The translations under genes and the position numbers were made by a program. Positions 15,128 through 24,429 of a DNA stretch of 48,807 nt are shown one piece after another (the first letter of the stretch is position 1; every line of letters starts with the position of its first letter). The notes beneath the pieces were generated by a model, which made no database searches, was not told the origin of the DNA, and worked only from the letters and a program-made list of their open reading frames with translations. This DNA comes from CAYRLW01 sp964425215. Lineage in GTDB: Bacteria; Spirochaetota; Spirochaetia; Treponematales; Breznakiellaceae. The DNA lies in assembly GCA_964425215.1 (NCBI GenBank), contig CAYRLW010000022.1:1-48807 (forward strand), given 5' to 3'.

Positions 15128-18100
15128 CTAGTGGCCAAACACACGCAAGCGGGCGTTCGCGCGACCGCAGGCCGTGCCGAGGCTTTCCAGAAACATCAGC
15201 AGCTGACGGTCGCGATGGGAGAGCGTCTTCTTCTGGGTCTTCTTCCGGACAGCCTTCACGTCCAGCAGGCGGCCGGCGACGATCCAGACCTCACGCTCGA
15301 AGCTTGGGTTCTGCAACGCCTGGCGGACCGTCTCCGCGAGCTGGTCGGCGGGCACGGCGCCCTCGTTCCGATAGATGCGCGAAAGCTTGACCGCCGTCTT
15401 GTTGAACATCGTGGCCCGGTCGAAGCGGTCGTCGGCGATGCCGTCGATCTGCGCCAAGGTCGAGCAGAAGGCCAGGGAAGCGACGCACTGGCGTCCGACC
15501 GTCTCCAGCTTGGTCACCGCCCCCGCGCTCATGGTCCCGCTGGCCTTCGCGTGGATGATCGCCAGCCGCCGCTTGCCCACCGCGATGAAGTCGCCCAGCT
15601 CGGTCCCATCGTCATCCAGGAGAACAAGGTCGAAATCCCGAAGCGCCTGTTCGAGCTCATCGGCCCCGCCGGCGCCCGCCGGTTCGCAATAGGCTTTCAT
15701 CAAGCCGAAAACGGATTTGGACCGCCACTCGACCGGCTTTGAAAAAACCGTCTCGCCCTTTTCGCTGGTCGTCTTGGCCAAAGCCTTGATGGGGGTCGCG
15801 CATTCCAACGGAAGCACGGTGCCGTCGGCACGCAGCACGTCGCGGGCCTTTAGAAACTCGCCATACATATAGACCACGCCCGGTTCGCCGGTGAGGACCC
15901 GGAAGGATTGCGCCTTGTTGAGGCGCTCCGTCAGGGCGACGGCCCGCCGTCCCCGCGCCGCAGGCTTCGGCGGATGCCGGGCGTTGAGGGCCTTGCTGTC
16001 GATCGCGTATCGCTGGCTCTCCGGATTATAGCGGATTGAGCACGGCACCTCTGACCCATCGAGCGCCTTGAGCACGAAGGCGTTTTTGTCGATGTCCGCG
16101 CAAAGATCCTCGTATCCGAAGACGCCGTCCGGGGTCGCGCGCGGATCCGCCCCCCGAAGCCCGAACTCCTCCAGCGCTTCTTCGGTCAGATCGATGAGGA
16201 TGTTCTGCGGCTTTTCCGCCATCTGGTGGTTCGGATGGACCCGGCGCGCATATCGCAGGAACACCGTGTTCGCCTCGGCGGCGCTGTCGGTCAGCTGCTG
16301 TTCGACCTCCTCGGCCCAGGCCAGGAATGCGGACAGGGGTACGTTTTCATCGGTCGAATCCGCCACCTTCGCACGGACGATTCCCAGATACCGACCGCCG
16401 CCCTTCACATAGCCGGACACCGTGGTGGGGCGCAGCATCGGGTCGAGCAGATCGGTGAACGTCTCGCCGAAGGACCGGGTCCGCTGGGTCATCGAGCGTA
16501 TCGCCCGATCCGACATGTCGAGGGAGTTGGCCGAAACCTGGGTGATGGTCGAGCCCTTGGGCAACAGCCGCGTCATCGCGGCTTCCGTGGGCTTGGCGAC
16601 CCCTAGGCGGGACGGCGTGAAGGTCACGCCGTCGGAATCGAATACGAAGAGGTGGTTGCCCACCTGGGCGCAGATGACGACGCCCAAGCGCCACTCGGTG
16701 ACGAAGTGATTGGCGAGGTAAGGGCTCTCGTCGACCGTGAAGTAGGTCCAGCCGAAGATCCGGCTCGGCGGGCCTTCGATCTCCCGGACGACAAACCGGT
16801 TCGCAGCGAGGACACTCTCCAGGATCTCCGTGCGCGCTATGGCGCTCTCGAAGGTGGGCTCCATCTCGAACACGGCTGCGCGACGCGGCACGACGATGTC
16901 GTCGGCCGTCAGCGCCACGTCATCCGGCAGCCGGTGGCGGAAACTGCCGTCGACATACTGCATCTCCGGCATCTGCCCGACGATCTTCTCCGGCAGATAA
17001 GCCTCGCTCGGCACGATCACATTCAAGCCGCGACCGGCGTAGGCCTCAAACTCCAAGTAGCGTCGCCATTCCGCCTCCGCCGCGGCGTGATGGTCTGACG
17101 ACAGGAGGACGTGGGCTGTTTGCTGGACGCTTCGCGTCGGGTCCGTCGAGCGTAGGACGCGTCCGACCTGTTGCACGAACTGGCGCGCGTTCGTGAAGGG
17201 GTCGAAGATCGCCACCACGACATAGGTGGGCTCGTCGATCCCCTCAAGCAGCTTGCTCTGATGCAGCCACACGGTGGCGTCGGCCGCATCCTTGCGCGCC
17301 AAGGCGACATTGTTGTAGCGGCGCTGCGCCCTGTCGGCGGCCTTACCTTCCACGCGGTCGTGAATCAGAACGGGCGGCGCGCCGAACGCTTGGCCCAATT
17401 CGCTCTGTAGCAGCTCCAGGATCTCGTAGGAGGCTGCCCGCACGATCGCCTTGGCGTTTGCGACCCCGGAACCCGACAGGAGGTCGGGGAGCTCCGATTT
17501 CAGCGCGGCGACGAACGCCGTCACCGCACTGCGGTCCTCGGCGGTCACCGTCTGTCCGACTTCGCTGTCTTCTGCGTCATCCGCCGCGACCGGGCGGGAT
17601 GGGCCCACCACGGGCAAGGGGACCAGGGTCACGGCGCGGATGATGTTCTCATCCCGGGCCGACGCGAACGGGTAGTTGAACACGAACCGGCCCTTGACCT
17701 GAAAGAGTTTGTAGTCGTTGCGGAACGGGGTCGCGCTGAGAAGAACCGTCGGCAGGCCCAGTTCGCGGATGCTGCGGCTCCAAGATGGTGCGGGCTCGTA
17801 GTGCCCCTCATCGACGATGACCAGGTCAAAGCGCTTCAACCAGGCCATCATCTTCGTAGCGGTCTGTAGAGCGTCTTCCTCAGCGTCAGAGATCTGACCC
17901 TTCTGGCGGAGCTTCCGCTCCAGGCGGTCACGGGTGGTGCGGATGGCGTCCAGAGCCTGCATCGTGCCGACAACAACCGTCCTGTCGCCATCGGGCGTCG
18001 CCATCAGTGCTCTCAGACGGCCCGGATTAGGCAACAGCAACTCAACGCTGGCCTCGGGAATATCGGCATCGGCGTAGGCTGTCTCGGCGGCTCCGTAGCC

Positions 18101-18484
18101 GACGTTGCGCCAGAACCGGAAAGCGATGTCGTCTTTCAACTGCTCGGCCAGGGCGGTGCGCGGCGTCAGCACCAGAACCCGGCGGACCCCGGGCAGGCAT
18201 CGTGCGATGACGGCCACGACGCCGGACTTTCCGGTGCCGGTCGGCATTTTGATCAAGGCCGCCTCAATGGCCCCGGAGGGCAAGACCTTGTCGGAGTTGA
18301 GGTAGGCGGTCGCCAGCGCGATGGCGGAGCGCTGGTGAGCCCAGAGCGCTCGCACATCCTCGCGTCCGGTCCAGAACGCCTGCTGCTCCAGGCTCTCCAT
18401 CGCCTCGGCGTAGCCGGCGGCAACGGTGACATCGGCTGCGCCGATGGATGTCCGGGTTTCATCGCCGAGATAGGCGTCCATCAC
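15128..18484 (-). CDS. Superfamily 2 helicase fused to a probable C-terminal nuclease domain
   Basis: A 1118-residue protein. The N-terminal half is an SF2 helicase: Walker A MPTGTGKS (80-87), Walker B DEGH (225-228), motif III LLSATPF and a motif VI QQVGRVLR. Near 950-983 the sequence LLDDDGTELGDFI followed by LAIIHAKASG resembles a PD-(D/E)XK-type active site, with His in the place of the usual acidic residue; this assignment is inference. The middle region is not recognised. Such helicase-nuclease fusions are common in defence islands. It is on the same strand as the DCL-like gene 270 bases upstream and points away from the Hachiman-like pair. An ATG doublet at 18484/18481 gives two adjacent starts. 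Confidence 0.8.
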   Translation of the reverse strand: MMDAYLGDETRTSIGAADVTVAAGYAEAMESLEQQAFWTGREDVRALWAHQRSAIALATAYLNSDKVLPSGAIEAALIKMPTGTGKSGVVAVIARCLPGVRRVLVLTPRTALAEQLKDDIAFRFWRNVGYGAAETAYADADIPEASVELLLPNPGRLRALMATPDGDRTVVVGTMQALDAIRTTRDRLERKLRQKGQISDAEEDALQTATKMMAWLKRFDLVIVDEGHYEPAPSWSRSIRELGLPTVLLSATPFRNDYKLFQVKGRFVFNYPFASARDENIIRAVTLVPLPVVGPSRPVAADDAEDSEVGQTVTAEDRSAVTAFVAALKSELPDLLSGSGVANAKAIVRAASYEILELLQSELGQAFGAPPVLIHDRVEGKAADRAQRRYNNVALARKDAADATVWLHQSKLLEGIDEPTYVVVAIFDPFTNARQFVQQVGRVLRSTDPTRSVQQTAHVLLSSDHHAAAEAEWRRYLEFEAYAGRGLNVIVPSEAYLPEKIVGQMPEMQYVDGSFRHRLPDDVALTADDIVVPRRAAVFEMEPTFESAIARTEILESVLAANRFVVREIEGPPSRIFGWTYFTVDESPYLANHFVTEWRLGVVICAQVGNHLFVFDSDGVTFTPSRLGVAKPTEAAMTRLLPKGSTITQVSANSLDMSDRAIRSMTQRTRSFGETFTDLLDPMLRPTTVSGYVKGGGRYLGIVRAKVADSTDENVPLSAFLAWAEEVEQQLTDSAAEANTVFLRYARRVHPNHQMAEKPQNILIDLTEEALEEFGLRGADPRATPDGVFGYEDLCADIDKNAFVLKALDGSEVPCSIRYNPESQRYAIDSKALNARHPPKPAARGRRAVALTERLNKAQSFRVLTGEPGVVYMYGEFLKARDVLRADGTVLPLECATPIKALAKTTSEKGETVFSKPVEWRSKSVFGLMKAYCEPAGAGGADELEQALRDFDLVLLDDDGTELGDFIAVGKRRLAIIHAKASGTMSAGAVTKLETVGRQCVASLAFCSTLAQIDGIADDRFDRATMFNKTAVKLSRIYRNEGAVPADQLAETVRQALQNPSFEREVWIVAGRLLDVKAVRKKTQKKTLSHRDRQLLMFLESLGTACGRANARLRVFGH

Positions 18485-18757
18485 TCGCTCCCAACGATCG
18501 CCGCCGTACGTCCCCGGGCGCGCGATCTGAACATTGAAGTCGGGAAGGGCTCACCCCGACCACCGGCGACGACGCGCGCATGCCTGAGTGCTGGCGCGAG
18601 GTTCGAGCCGCCGCGTCAAACGCAGGCCAAGCTGGGCGACCAGCGCCGTTGGGGTCGCCTTGCCGCGCCGAAGCATGGGGCTCGGCGCGGGACGCGCCAC
18701 GAGCGGGTTTAACACCCGGCGGCATCAGTCCGCTGGCGCGTCTTGCCTCACTCCGGT

Positions 18758-19048
18758 TCAAACAAGGGCTTTGTACGAAAAGCGGTCGGTCGTCTCATCA
18801 GTCCGCACAACCCAGAAGCATTGCTTGCCGTACTCATCGCTACGCACTTTGAAGTGATCCATCCCAACGCCGATCTTCTCGTCCGCTTCGGGGTGACGCG
18901 GCAGAGCGGCTTTCAGGAACAGAGCATCTTCGTCGGACACGCGGTCCCCGGGAGAGTAACGCCAGAGCATCGACCGCAAATGCTCAAGGGCGTCTCCCTT
19001 CCGCGGAAAATCAATTCCTCCGATCGTGACCGGTATGCCTCTGGCCAT
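18758..19048 (-). CDS. DCL family (DUF3223) protein
   Basis: A 96-residue protein that matches the DCL/DUF3223 pattern along its whole length: G-x-FPRKGDALEHLRSML, the LPRHPEADEKIGVG block, a FKVR segment, and the ending CFWVVRTDETTDRFSYKALV-like box. The domain was first seen in plant DCL proteins needed for chloroplast rRNA maturation and is scattered in bacteria, where its role is unclear; nucleic-acid binding is suspected. ATG follows GGGAG. It is divergent from the nuclease/helicase pair (73 bases between starts) and 270 bases upstream of the helicase-nuclease gene, so it may share control with either. Confidence 0.75.
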   Translation of the reverse strand: MARGIPVTIGGIDFPRKGDALEHLRSMLWRYSPGDRVSDEDALFLKAALPRHPEADEKIGVGMDHFKVRSDEYGKQCFWVVRTDETTDRFSYKALV

Positions 19049-19121
19049 TTTCGCTCCCGCAACTCTTTGTTGTAGCCTTGACCGTTATAGAACGATATTC
19101 GGCGAGCGACAGGGGGGAAGC

Positions 19122-19907
19122 ATGCCACTCGCTTTGAGCATCACTCAGGCCTATCCGGCCGTGGGCGTCGCCCAATGCTGGCGTGGAGTGAACATCAATG
19201 ACGCCGACGAGTTCGACGTCTACCTGCGCGGACCGGTCTGGGACCGGGTGAACGACGCCGAGTTCGAAGCCGATCTGGCCCAGGATCTTCAGGCGCTCGC
19301 AACAACCGACATGGCGACACAGACACTAGAATCGTTGCTCAATGCCGTCGTCACGCCACAAGACTGGGAGATCGGTGAGGCCATGGCCGAATGTCTCCTG
19401 AGTGACGAAATGGGCGCGGTCTGGCCGTGGAACGAGAACCGGGACCGCAAGACTCCCAAGGCCTCCCTTCCCGGCGCCGACATCGTGGGCTTCATCGGCG
19501 AAGGCGAGGACACCACCTTCCTGTTCGGGGAGGTCAAGACATCGTCCCACGCAGGCAACCCGCCGGGCGTCATGAACGGCCGTAGCGGTCTCGCCTATCA
19601 GATCGACACGATCGCCACGACGCCCAGCCACCATTTCACGCTCATCAAATGGTTGAGCGCGCGCTGCACGACGGAGGACTTGCGGGCCCGTTTCCGTACG
19701 GCTGCCGAGCGCTATCTTGCGTCCGAAGGCAAGGATTTTGCGATCGCTGGCGTGCTCCTGCGCGACACCGCCGCTCATCAGGATGATCTCAGGACCCGTG
19801 GCCAGACCTTCGGCGCAGGGCCAGACCAACCACGAATTCGCCTGGACGCCTGGTACACGCCTCGCCCGATCACCGACTGGGTCAACATCGCCTCTACCGC
19901 CGCATGA
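19122..19907 (+). CDS. HamA-like PD-(D/E)XK nuclease, partner of the adjacent helicase
   Basis: A 261-residue protein with a probable PD-(D/E)XK nuclease core: E90 or a nearby Glu in WEIGEAMAE, D120 in LPGAD, and E137/K139 in FGEVKTSSH. The ATG at 19122 follows a very strong GGGGGGAAG ribosome site; the earlier in-frame codons lie in the divergent promoter. Its stop overlaps the helicase start by 4 bases (ATGA at 19904-19907), so the two are made together. A nuclease of this size coupled to a Ski2-like helicase is the plan of Hachiman (HamA/HamB), an anti-phage system that degrades DNA when phage is sensed. I did not recognise a clear DUF1837 signature, so Hachiman-like is a cautious label. 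Confidence 0.6.
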   Translation: MPLALSITQAYPAVGVAQCWRGVNINDADEFDVYLRGPVWDRVNDAEFEADLAQDLQALATTDMATQTLESLLNAVVTPQDWEIGEAMAECLLSDEMGAVWPWNENRDRKTPKASLPGADIVGFIGEGEDTTFLFGEVKTSSHAGNPPGVMNGRSGLAYQIDTIATTPSHHFTLIKWLSARCTTEDLRARFRTAAERYLASEGKDFAIAGVLLRDTAAHQDDLRTRGQTFGAGPDQPRIRLDAWYTPRPITDWVNIASTAA

Positions 19908-22900
19908 CCGCCTGGCTCTACGAAGCCCTGGGCGACGACAATCGGCGACTGGCCGAGCAGTCGGTCGGGGCGCATTTGCTGTCCGATCTGGGTTTCGACC
20001 GTCCAGCGCTGTCTCCCGAGTACCATTTCACGACCAACGCCTATGCGCTAGCCGTCCATACCCTGCTGGACATGCCCGACGCGGCTGATGAATTGCGCAC
20101 GGCATCGGAACTCGCTTTCGAGACACTCAGAGCGACGGAGGAGCGACCAGCCGACGACGATGAGGCGCTGCACCTCCTCCACACGGCCTGCTATGGAATT
20201 CTCGGCGACCGGACCCCGGACGTCGCGCGATTTTTGCGCGCTTTGCCGCTGCCCGAGGGGCTTGAGGCGGATGCTGACTGGGGCGCGCAGGTTCGTGTCA
20301 CTGTCAGTCGCCTCTGGCTGCTCCTGATGCGCAAGGACGGCTGGGCCGATCTGGACGCGCTCCTTGCGGAGGTCGTCGCGCTTCGCGATGCGCAGCGAGT
20401 CGCAGAGGCGGCTTATCTGGAAGCATCCGAGAGCCCGAGGCTGGACGCTTGGCGTCTGATCGCGTCCTATCACCTCTCCAAAGCGGCCGAGATTCTCGCG
20501 ACCTACTCCGCGCAAGGCTCCGTGGCCGGCGGTTTCAATATCCGCGAGCTGCTGCAAGCTCAGTTCGATCGTAGTCTGGTCGCCTGCGAGCGGGCCGAAC
20601 TCGCCCAGCTTCACGCCACCATTCGCCTACTCTCTGCCACCGCAGAACGCATGGTGGCGAACAGCATCTGGACCGTTACGCGGGGGACGGGCAGCAGGAT
20701 CAGTCGTTTCGTCGAAGGGCTCGTGAACCGTGGGCAAAACCGCCCGGTTTTCGAGATGCTGCCGCCCCAGAGGATCACGCTTCGCGATCAAGGCCTGTTG
20801 ACCACGGGCGCGCGCGCCGTCGTGCTCAGCCTGCCGACCTCCAGCGGCAAGACCTTCATTGCGCAGTTTCGCATCCTACAGGCTCTGAATCAGTTCGACG
20901 CCGATCGAGGATGGATCGCCTACGTCGCGCCTACGCGCGCGCTCGTAAACCAGATCTGCGCGCGCCTACGCCGTGACTTCGCCCCCTTGGGCATCGTGGT
21001 TGAACGAGTCAGCCCAGCACTCGACATCGACGGCGTGGAGGCGGAACTGCTGGTGGAAGCCGATCCGGCGGCGGCCTTCCGGATCCTGGTCGGGACGCCG
21101 GAAAAAATCGATCTTCTGCTGAGGGGTGGCTGGGAGGCCAAGATCGGCCGTCCGCTGACCCTGGTGGTTGTGGACGAGGCGCACAACCTGTCCAGCGGCG
21201 ATCGCGGCCTTAAGCTCGAACTACTGCTGGCGACGATCAACCGCGAATGCCGCAACTCGCAGTTCCTATTGATGACCCCCTTCATCGAGAACGGCGACGA
21301 GGTCGCGCGCTGGCTGTCTCCTGACAGTCACGCTGACATGTCGGTGCATTTCGATTGGCGGCCCAACGACCGCGCCATTGTTATCGCCCAACCGGAGAAG
21401 GCTGAGGCCCGCGGTGAGTTCACGCTTTCCCTCAAAACCGCCCACACGTCGCGATCCACGATCGAAGTCGATGACGCCCTCTTGCTCTGCGAGGGACGCG
21501 AGCTTGGTCTGAGCTGGTCTCGCGTCCACGGCTCCCAGTCGAATGTCGCGGCCGTCACCGCGACCTGCCTGAACCGCAGAGGTCCGGTCATCGTGGTCGC
21601 TGGCAAGGTGCCGCACACCTGGCCCATCGCCCGCGTACTGGCTGAGGATCCGGCTCTGGCGGATAAGGCTGCCGAGCGCGATGCTAGATTCGGCCCCCGA
21701 AGCGGCGAAGACATTCAGTTCGTCGCCGACTTCGTCGCCCAGGAGTTCGGTGCGGATTTCGAGCTTATCGATCTCCTCAAGAAGCGCATCGGCCTGCATC
21801 ACAGCGGATTGTCAGACGACACGCGCGTCCTGATGGAATGGTTGATGGAGAGGGGTGAGCTCGACACCCTGGTGGCGACCACCACCATCGCCCAGGGGCT
21901 GAACTTTCCCGTGACCGGGGTCGTCATGGCGTCTCACCAGTACCCTTATGGCGAGGACATGCCGCCAGAGGACTTCTGGAACCTGGCGGGCCGCGCCGGG
22001 CGTGCGGACCAGGCCGGCACGGGTATCGTGGCGCTCGCCGCCACCACCGACGAGAAAGCCGGCGTCTTGAGCGAATACGTCCAGAGGAACGTGTCGCACC
22101 TCAACTCTACGCTCGTATCCATGGTGCGAAACGCGCTCGATCGGGCGCCCCAGTTGGAACTGCACGCCCTGTTCCACATGAAGGAATGGTCTGCATTCCT
22201 GCAGTATCTCGCCCACACCTATCGGCAGATCGGCGATCACGCTGAGTTCGCCAACCAGATCGAACAAGTGCTGCGCGGAAGCTTCGGGTTCCAGACGCTC
22301 CGACGCGAGGATCAGGCTATCGCCAATCGGCTTGTCGCCGCCGTGAACGACTACGCCGCAATCATCCGCGGCAAACCCCTGGCTCTTGTCGACAGCACCG
22401 GCTTCTCTTGGGAGAGCGTGAGTCTGGCGTTGCAGGGCGTTCGGGATGCGGGAATCCGCGCGAACTCCTGGGATGCAGATCGCCTCTTCACCGACAACGA
22501 TACGACGCTTCAACGTACTTTCGGCGTGCTCTTCAGAATTCCGGAGCTCCGTCAGGAGTTGGCCGAGGTCACCGGAGGGGGGCGTGGCAATGGCGACATG
22601 CTGGCTCGCATAGTCAAGGACTGGGTGAACGGTGCGTCGCTACCGGATCTGGCGGACGCCTACTTCTCGGGTGCCGACGATGATGATCCCACCGCAGCGA
22701 TCTCCAAGGCCTGCCGACTGGTCTACGGCCGGCTCACCTCGACCGCGTCATGGGGCCTTTCCGCGATCCAGAGCCTGACGATCGGGGATGCCCTCAACGG
22801 CATGAGCGAGGCAGAGCAGAAGCGCTTCCGGAACCTCCCATCGCGAATTTTCTATGGCGTGAACTCTGACACGGCGATCGATCTGCGTCTGCTGGGTGTG

Positions 22901-23077
22901 CCGCGCAATGCCGCCCAGCCGCTTTCAGACTATTTGGCGAAGCAGCGTGTCGATGGCGGGCTCAGTTCCATGCGCAATAGGCTGAGCGGTCTGACCGACG
23001 CGGACTGGCGGAACGCCGTGGGCGCGGCCGGGCCGACGTATCAGAAGGCGTGGAAAATCCTCGAAGGTTACTCCTGA
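19904..23077 (+). CDS. HamB-like Ski2-type superfamily 2 helicase
   Basis: A 1057-residue helicase. The first ~280 residues are helical and may bind the partner. The helicase core has motif I SLPTSSGKT (309-317), APTRALVNQ, DEAH (424-427), a motif III MTPF, then in the second RecA lobe LHHSGLSDDTR, ATTTIAQGLNFP and the motif VI NLAGRAGRA. The HHSGL and GRAGRA boxes are typical of Ski2/Hel308-like enzymes and of HamB. It translates directly from the overlapping nuclease gene. In Hachiman the helicase is thought to restrain the nuclease and to load on phage or damaged DNA; that role is assumed here from the family. Confidence 0.75.
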   Translation: MTAWLYEALGDDNRRLAEQSVGAHLLSDLGFDRPALSPEYHFTTNAYALAVHTLLDMPDAADELRTASELAFETLRATEERPADDDEALHLLHTACYGILGDRTPDVARFLRALPLPEGLEADADWGAQVRVTVSRLWLLLMRKDGWADLDALLAEVVALRDAQRVAEAAYLEASESPRLDAWRLIASYHLSKAAEILATYSAQGSVAGGFNIRELLQAQFDRSLVACERAELAQLHATIRLLSATAERMVANSIWTVTRGTGSRISRFVEGLVNRGQNRPVFEMLPPQRITLRDQGLLTTGARAVVLSLPTSSGKTFIAQFRILQALNQFDADRGWIAYVAPTRALVNQICARLRRDFAPLGIVVERVSPALDIDGVEAELLVEADPAAAFRILVGTPEKIDLLLRGGWEAKIGRPLTLVVVDEAHNLSSGDRGLKLELLLATINRECRNSQFLLMTPFIENGDEVARWLSPDSHADMSVHFDWRPNDRAIVIAQPEKAEARGEFTLSLKTAHTSRSTIEVDDALLLCEGRELGLSWSRVHGSQSNVAAVTATCLNRRGPVIVVAGKVPHTWPIARVLAEDPALADKAAERDARFGPRSGEDIQFVADFVAQEFGADFELIDLLKKRIGLHHSGLSDDTRVLMEWLMERGELDTLVATTTIAQGLNFPVTGVVMASHQYPYGEDMPPEDFWNLAGRAGRADQAGTGIVALAATTDEKAGVLSEYVQRNVSHLNSTLVSMVRNALDRAPQLELHALFHMKEWSAFLQYLAHTYRQIGDHAEFANQIEQVLRGSFGFQTLRREDQAIANRLVAAVNDYAAIIRGKPLALVDSTGFSWESVSLALQGVRDAGIRANSWDADRLFTDNDTTLQRTFGVLFRIPELRQELAEVTGGGRGNGDMLARIVKDWVNGASLPDLADAYFSGADDDDPTAAISKACRLVYGRLTSTASWGLSAIQSLTIGDALNGMSEAEQKRFRNLPSRIFYGVNSDTAIDLRLLGVPRNAAQPLSDYLAKQRVDGGLSSMRNRLSGLTDADWRNAVGAAGPTYQKAWKILEGYS

Positions 23078-23153
23078 CCGCAGCAAGCGATAGCCGCTGA
23101 GGGAGAGGCACGCGCCTTTTCGTCACCTGCTCCGCCTTAAGCTGCTCGTGCCT

Positions 23154-23843
23154 CTAGGCGTCTGGAAAAAGGTTCGTCAGGTAGCGGTCGAAATCGACGG
23201 GAACGTCTCGACGACGCTGGAGATGCAGGTAGAGCGCGGATACGAAAGCGAATGCGCAGCCGGCCGAGGACCGCGCATAAACCCATCCGGATGGCCCCTG
23301 ACTGATCAGCAAATCCGACTCGACGACATAGACGACCGCCGGCCAGTCACCTCGATGCATCTGGCCGAGGTAAGCTTCCAGGGTAGCCTCTTTTTTTGGT
23401 CCATTGAACGCGACCACGAACAAGGGCACGCGATAGTCATCTCTGAAAACGATTTCGTCCTTCTCGGGCGTGAACCGGCCCAACCTCAAAAGGTCAGCAG
23501 ATTTTTCTTTGACTTCCTCCCATTGACGGGTGAGGTCAGATTTCACTTCGATCACCGCGCCGACCGTATCGGCCAAGTAGTGCCTGTTCTCTCCGACTAT
23601 GGGGAAGCTGACGCTGAGCGGAAGCTCGACGACAATGTCGAGCTGCCCCGACGTGACCCCACTGGCATCTGTGATGACGCCGGCGCCAACCCGCATCGAA
23701 GGCGGAAGGATTTTTTCCAGAAAGGCGTGAACGAACACTTCGCGTTCTCGCCCGGTGACTGGAGACACATAGTTTGCGCTATCGCGATACGCCGCTTTCA
23801 TGTTCGCGCTGATACGTTCGAGACGAGCTTTCAGTAAAGTCAC
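23154..23843 (-). CDS. DUF6602 family protein, probable PD-(D/E)XK nuclease fold
   Basis: A 229-residue protein converging on the helicase gene. It has the DUF6602 look: GREREVFVHAFLEKILP near the N terminus, then VGAGVITDASG, SGQLDIVVE and AVIEVKSDLT. The D in QLDIVV and E-x-K in IEVKS are spaced like a PD-(D/E)XK active site, with the Glu in GREREV as a further candidate. Genes of this family sit beside restriction and other defence genes. Whether it cuts DNA, or only binds it, cannot be told. It has its own promoter region upstream, after a 586-base gene-free stretch. Confidence 0.65.
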   Translation of the reverse strand: MTLLKARLERISANMKAAYRDSANYVSPVTGREREVFVHAFLEKILPPSMRVGAGVITDASGVTSGQLDIVVELPLSVSFPIVGENRHYLADTVGAVIEVKSDLTRQWEEVKEKSADLLRLGRFTPEKDEIVFRDDYRVPLFVVAFNGPKKEATLEAYLGQMHRGDWPAVVYVVESDLLISQGPSGWVYARSSAGCAFAFVSALYLHLQRRRDVPVDFDRYLTNLFPDA

Positions 23844-24429
23844 AATGAGCTCCGGGTCAGTCCGTCACGAGGCTTTCGCGACACCGTAGACTAAAGCATG
23901 CCGCTTGAACGCTTCTTGCGATCCCTCAAGGATCGCACAGGCGTAGTCACGGGTTCCTGGATGGTCGATCAAGCCCGTTGATACGATCGTTCCCTTCCGA
24001 CCACTCTGACAGGCTGTCTGATATCCGGCCAATGATCAGGGGATGAAGATCTGCCGACAGTCGATTGTTGCGAAAACGGATATACCGCGCCCGCCCGACA
24101 GTGGACATTTGGAACTGCCGCTAAGAGTCAGCAGCGGTCGCGGCAGTCTGTAGATGCGACTTCGATCCAAATCAGCCCCCCAGCGCCATCTCCTGGCCAG
24201 TCGCCAGCTTGCTGACTAGACAGCCAATGGCCATCTTCTGGCCAGCCGCCAGACAGCCGATGGCTAAATGCTGGCCAGTCGACAGTTGTTAATGAACCTC
24301 ACGCGGAATCTCAGCCAAGCTTCACCGGGATGGCAAAGCCATGTTCGCTGCGACGGAAACCCGGCCGCCCGCACCTTCGCCTCAGCCCTTGCGACGAACA
24401 AGTCGTCCGTTGACTCCAAGTTTGGCTAC
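23844..24429. other. Gene-free region with hairpin and repeats
   Basis: No gene is credible here. A hairpin TGCGATCC-ctcaa-GGATCGCA lies at 23917-23937, and three 22-base repeats lie at 24186-24285. The region separates the DUF6602 gene from the replication-type protein. Its repeat content would suit part of a replication origin of the island. Confidence 0.45.
24186..24285. repeat. Three iteron-like 22-bp repeats
   Basis: Copies at 24186-24207, 24231-24252 and 24264-24285 share the core CTGGCCAGYCGCCAG (the last has GACAG), preceded in two copies by CCATCTY. Start spacings are 45 and 33 bases. Each carries the palindrome TGGCCA. They lie 3' of the winged-helix replication-type gene and may be its binding sites or a termination/partition site. 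Confidence 0.5.

Noticed and set aside
18459..18761. 100-residue minus-strand ORF between the helicase and the DCL gene
   Set aside because: Arg/Ser/Ala/Pro-rich low-complexity translation typical of a GC-rich chance frame; overlaps the helicase start.
24186..24285. CRISPR array
   Set aside because: Only three imperfect copies at uneven spacing, with no cas genes nearby.
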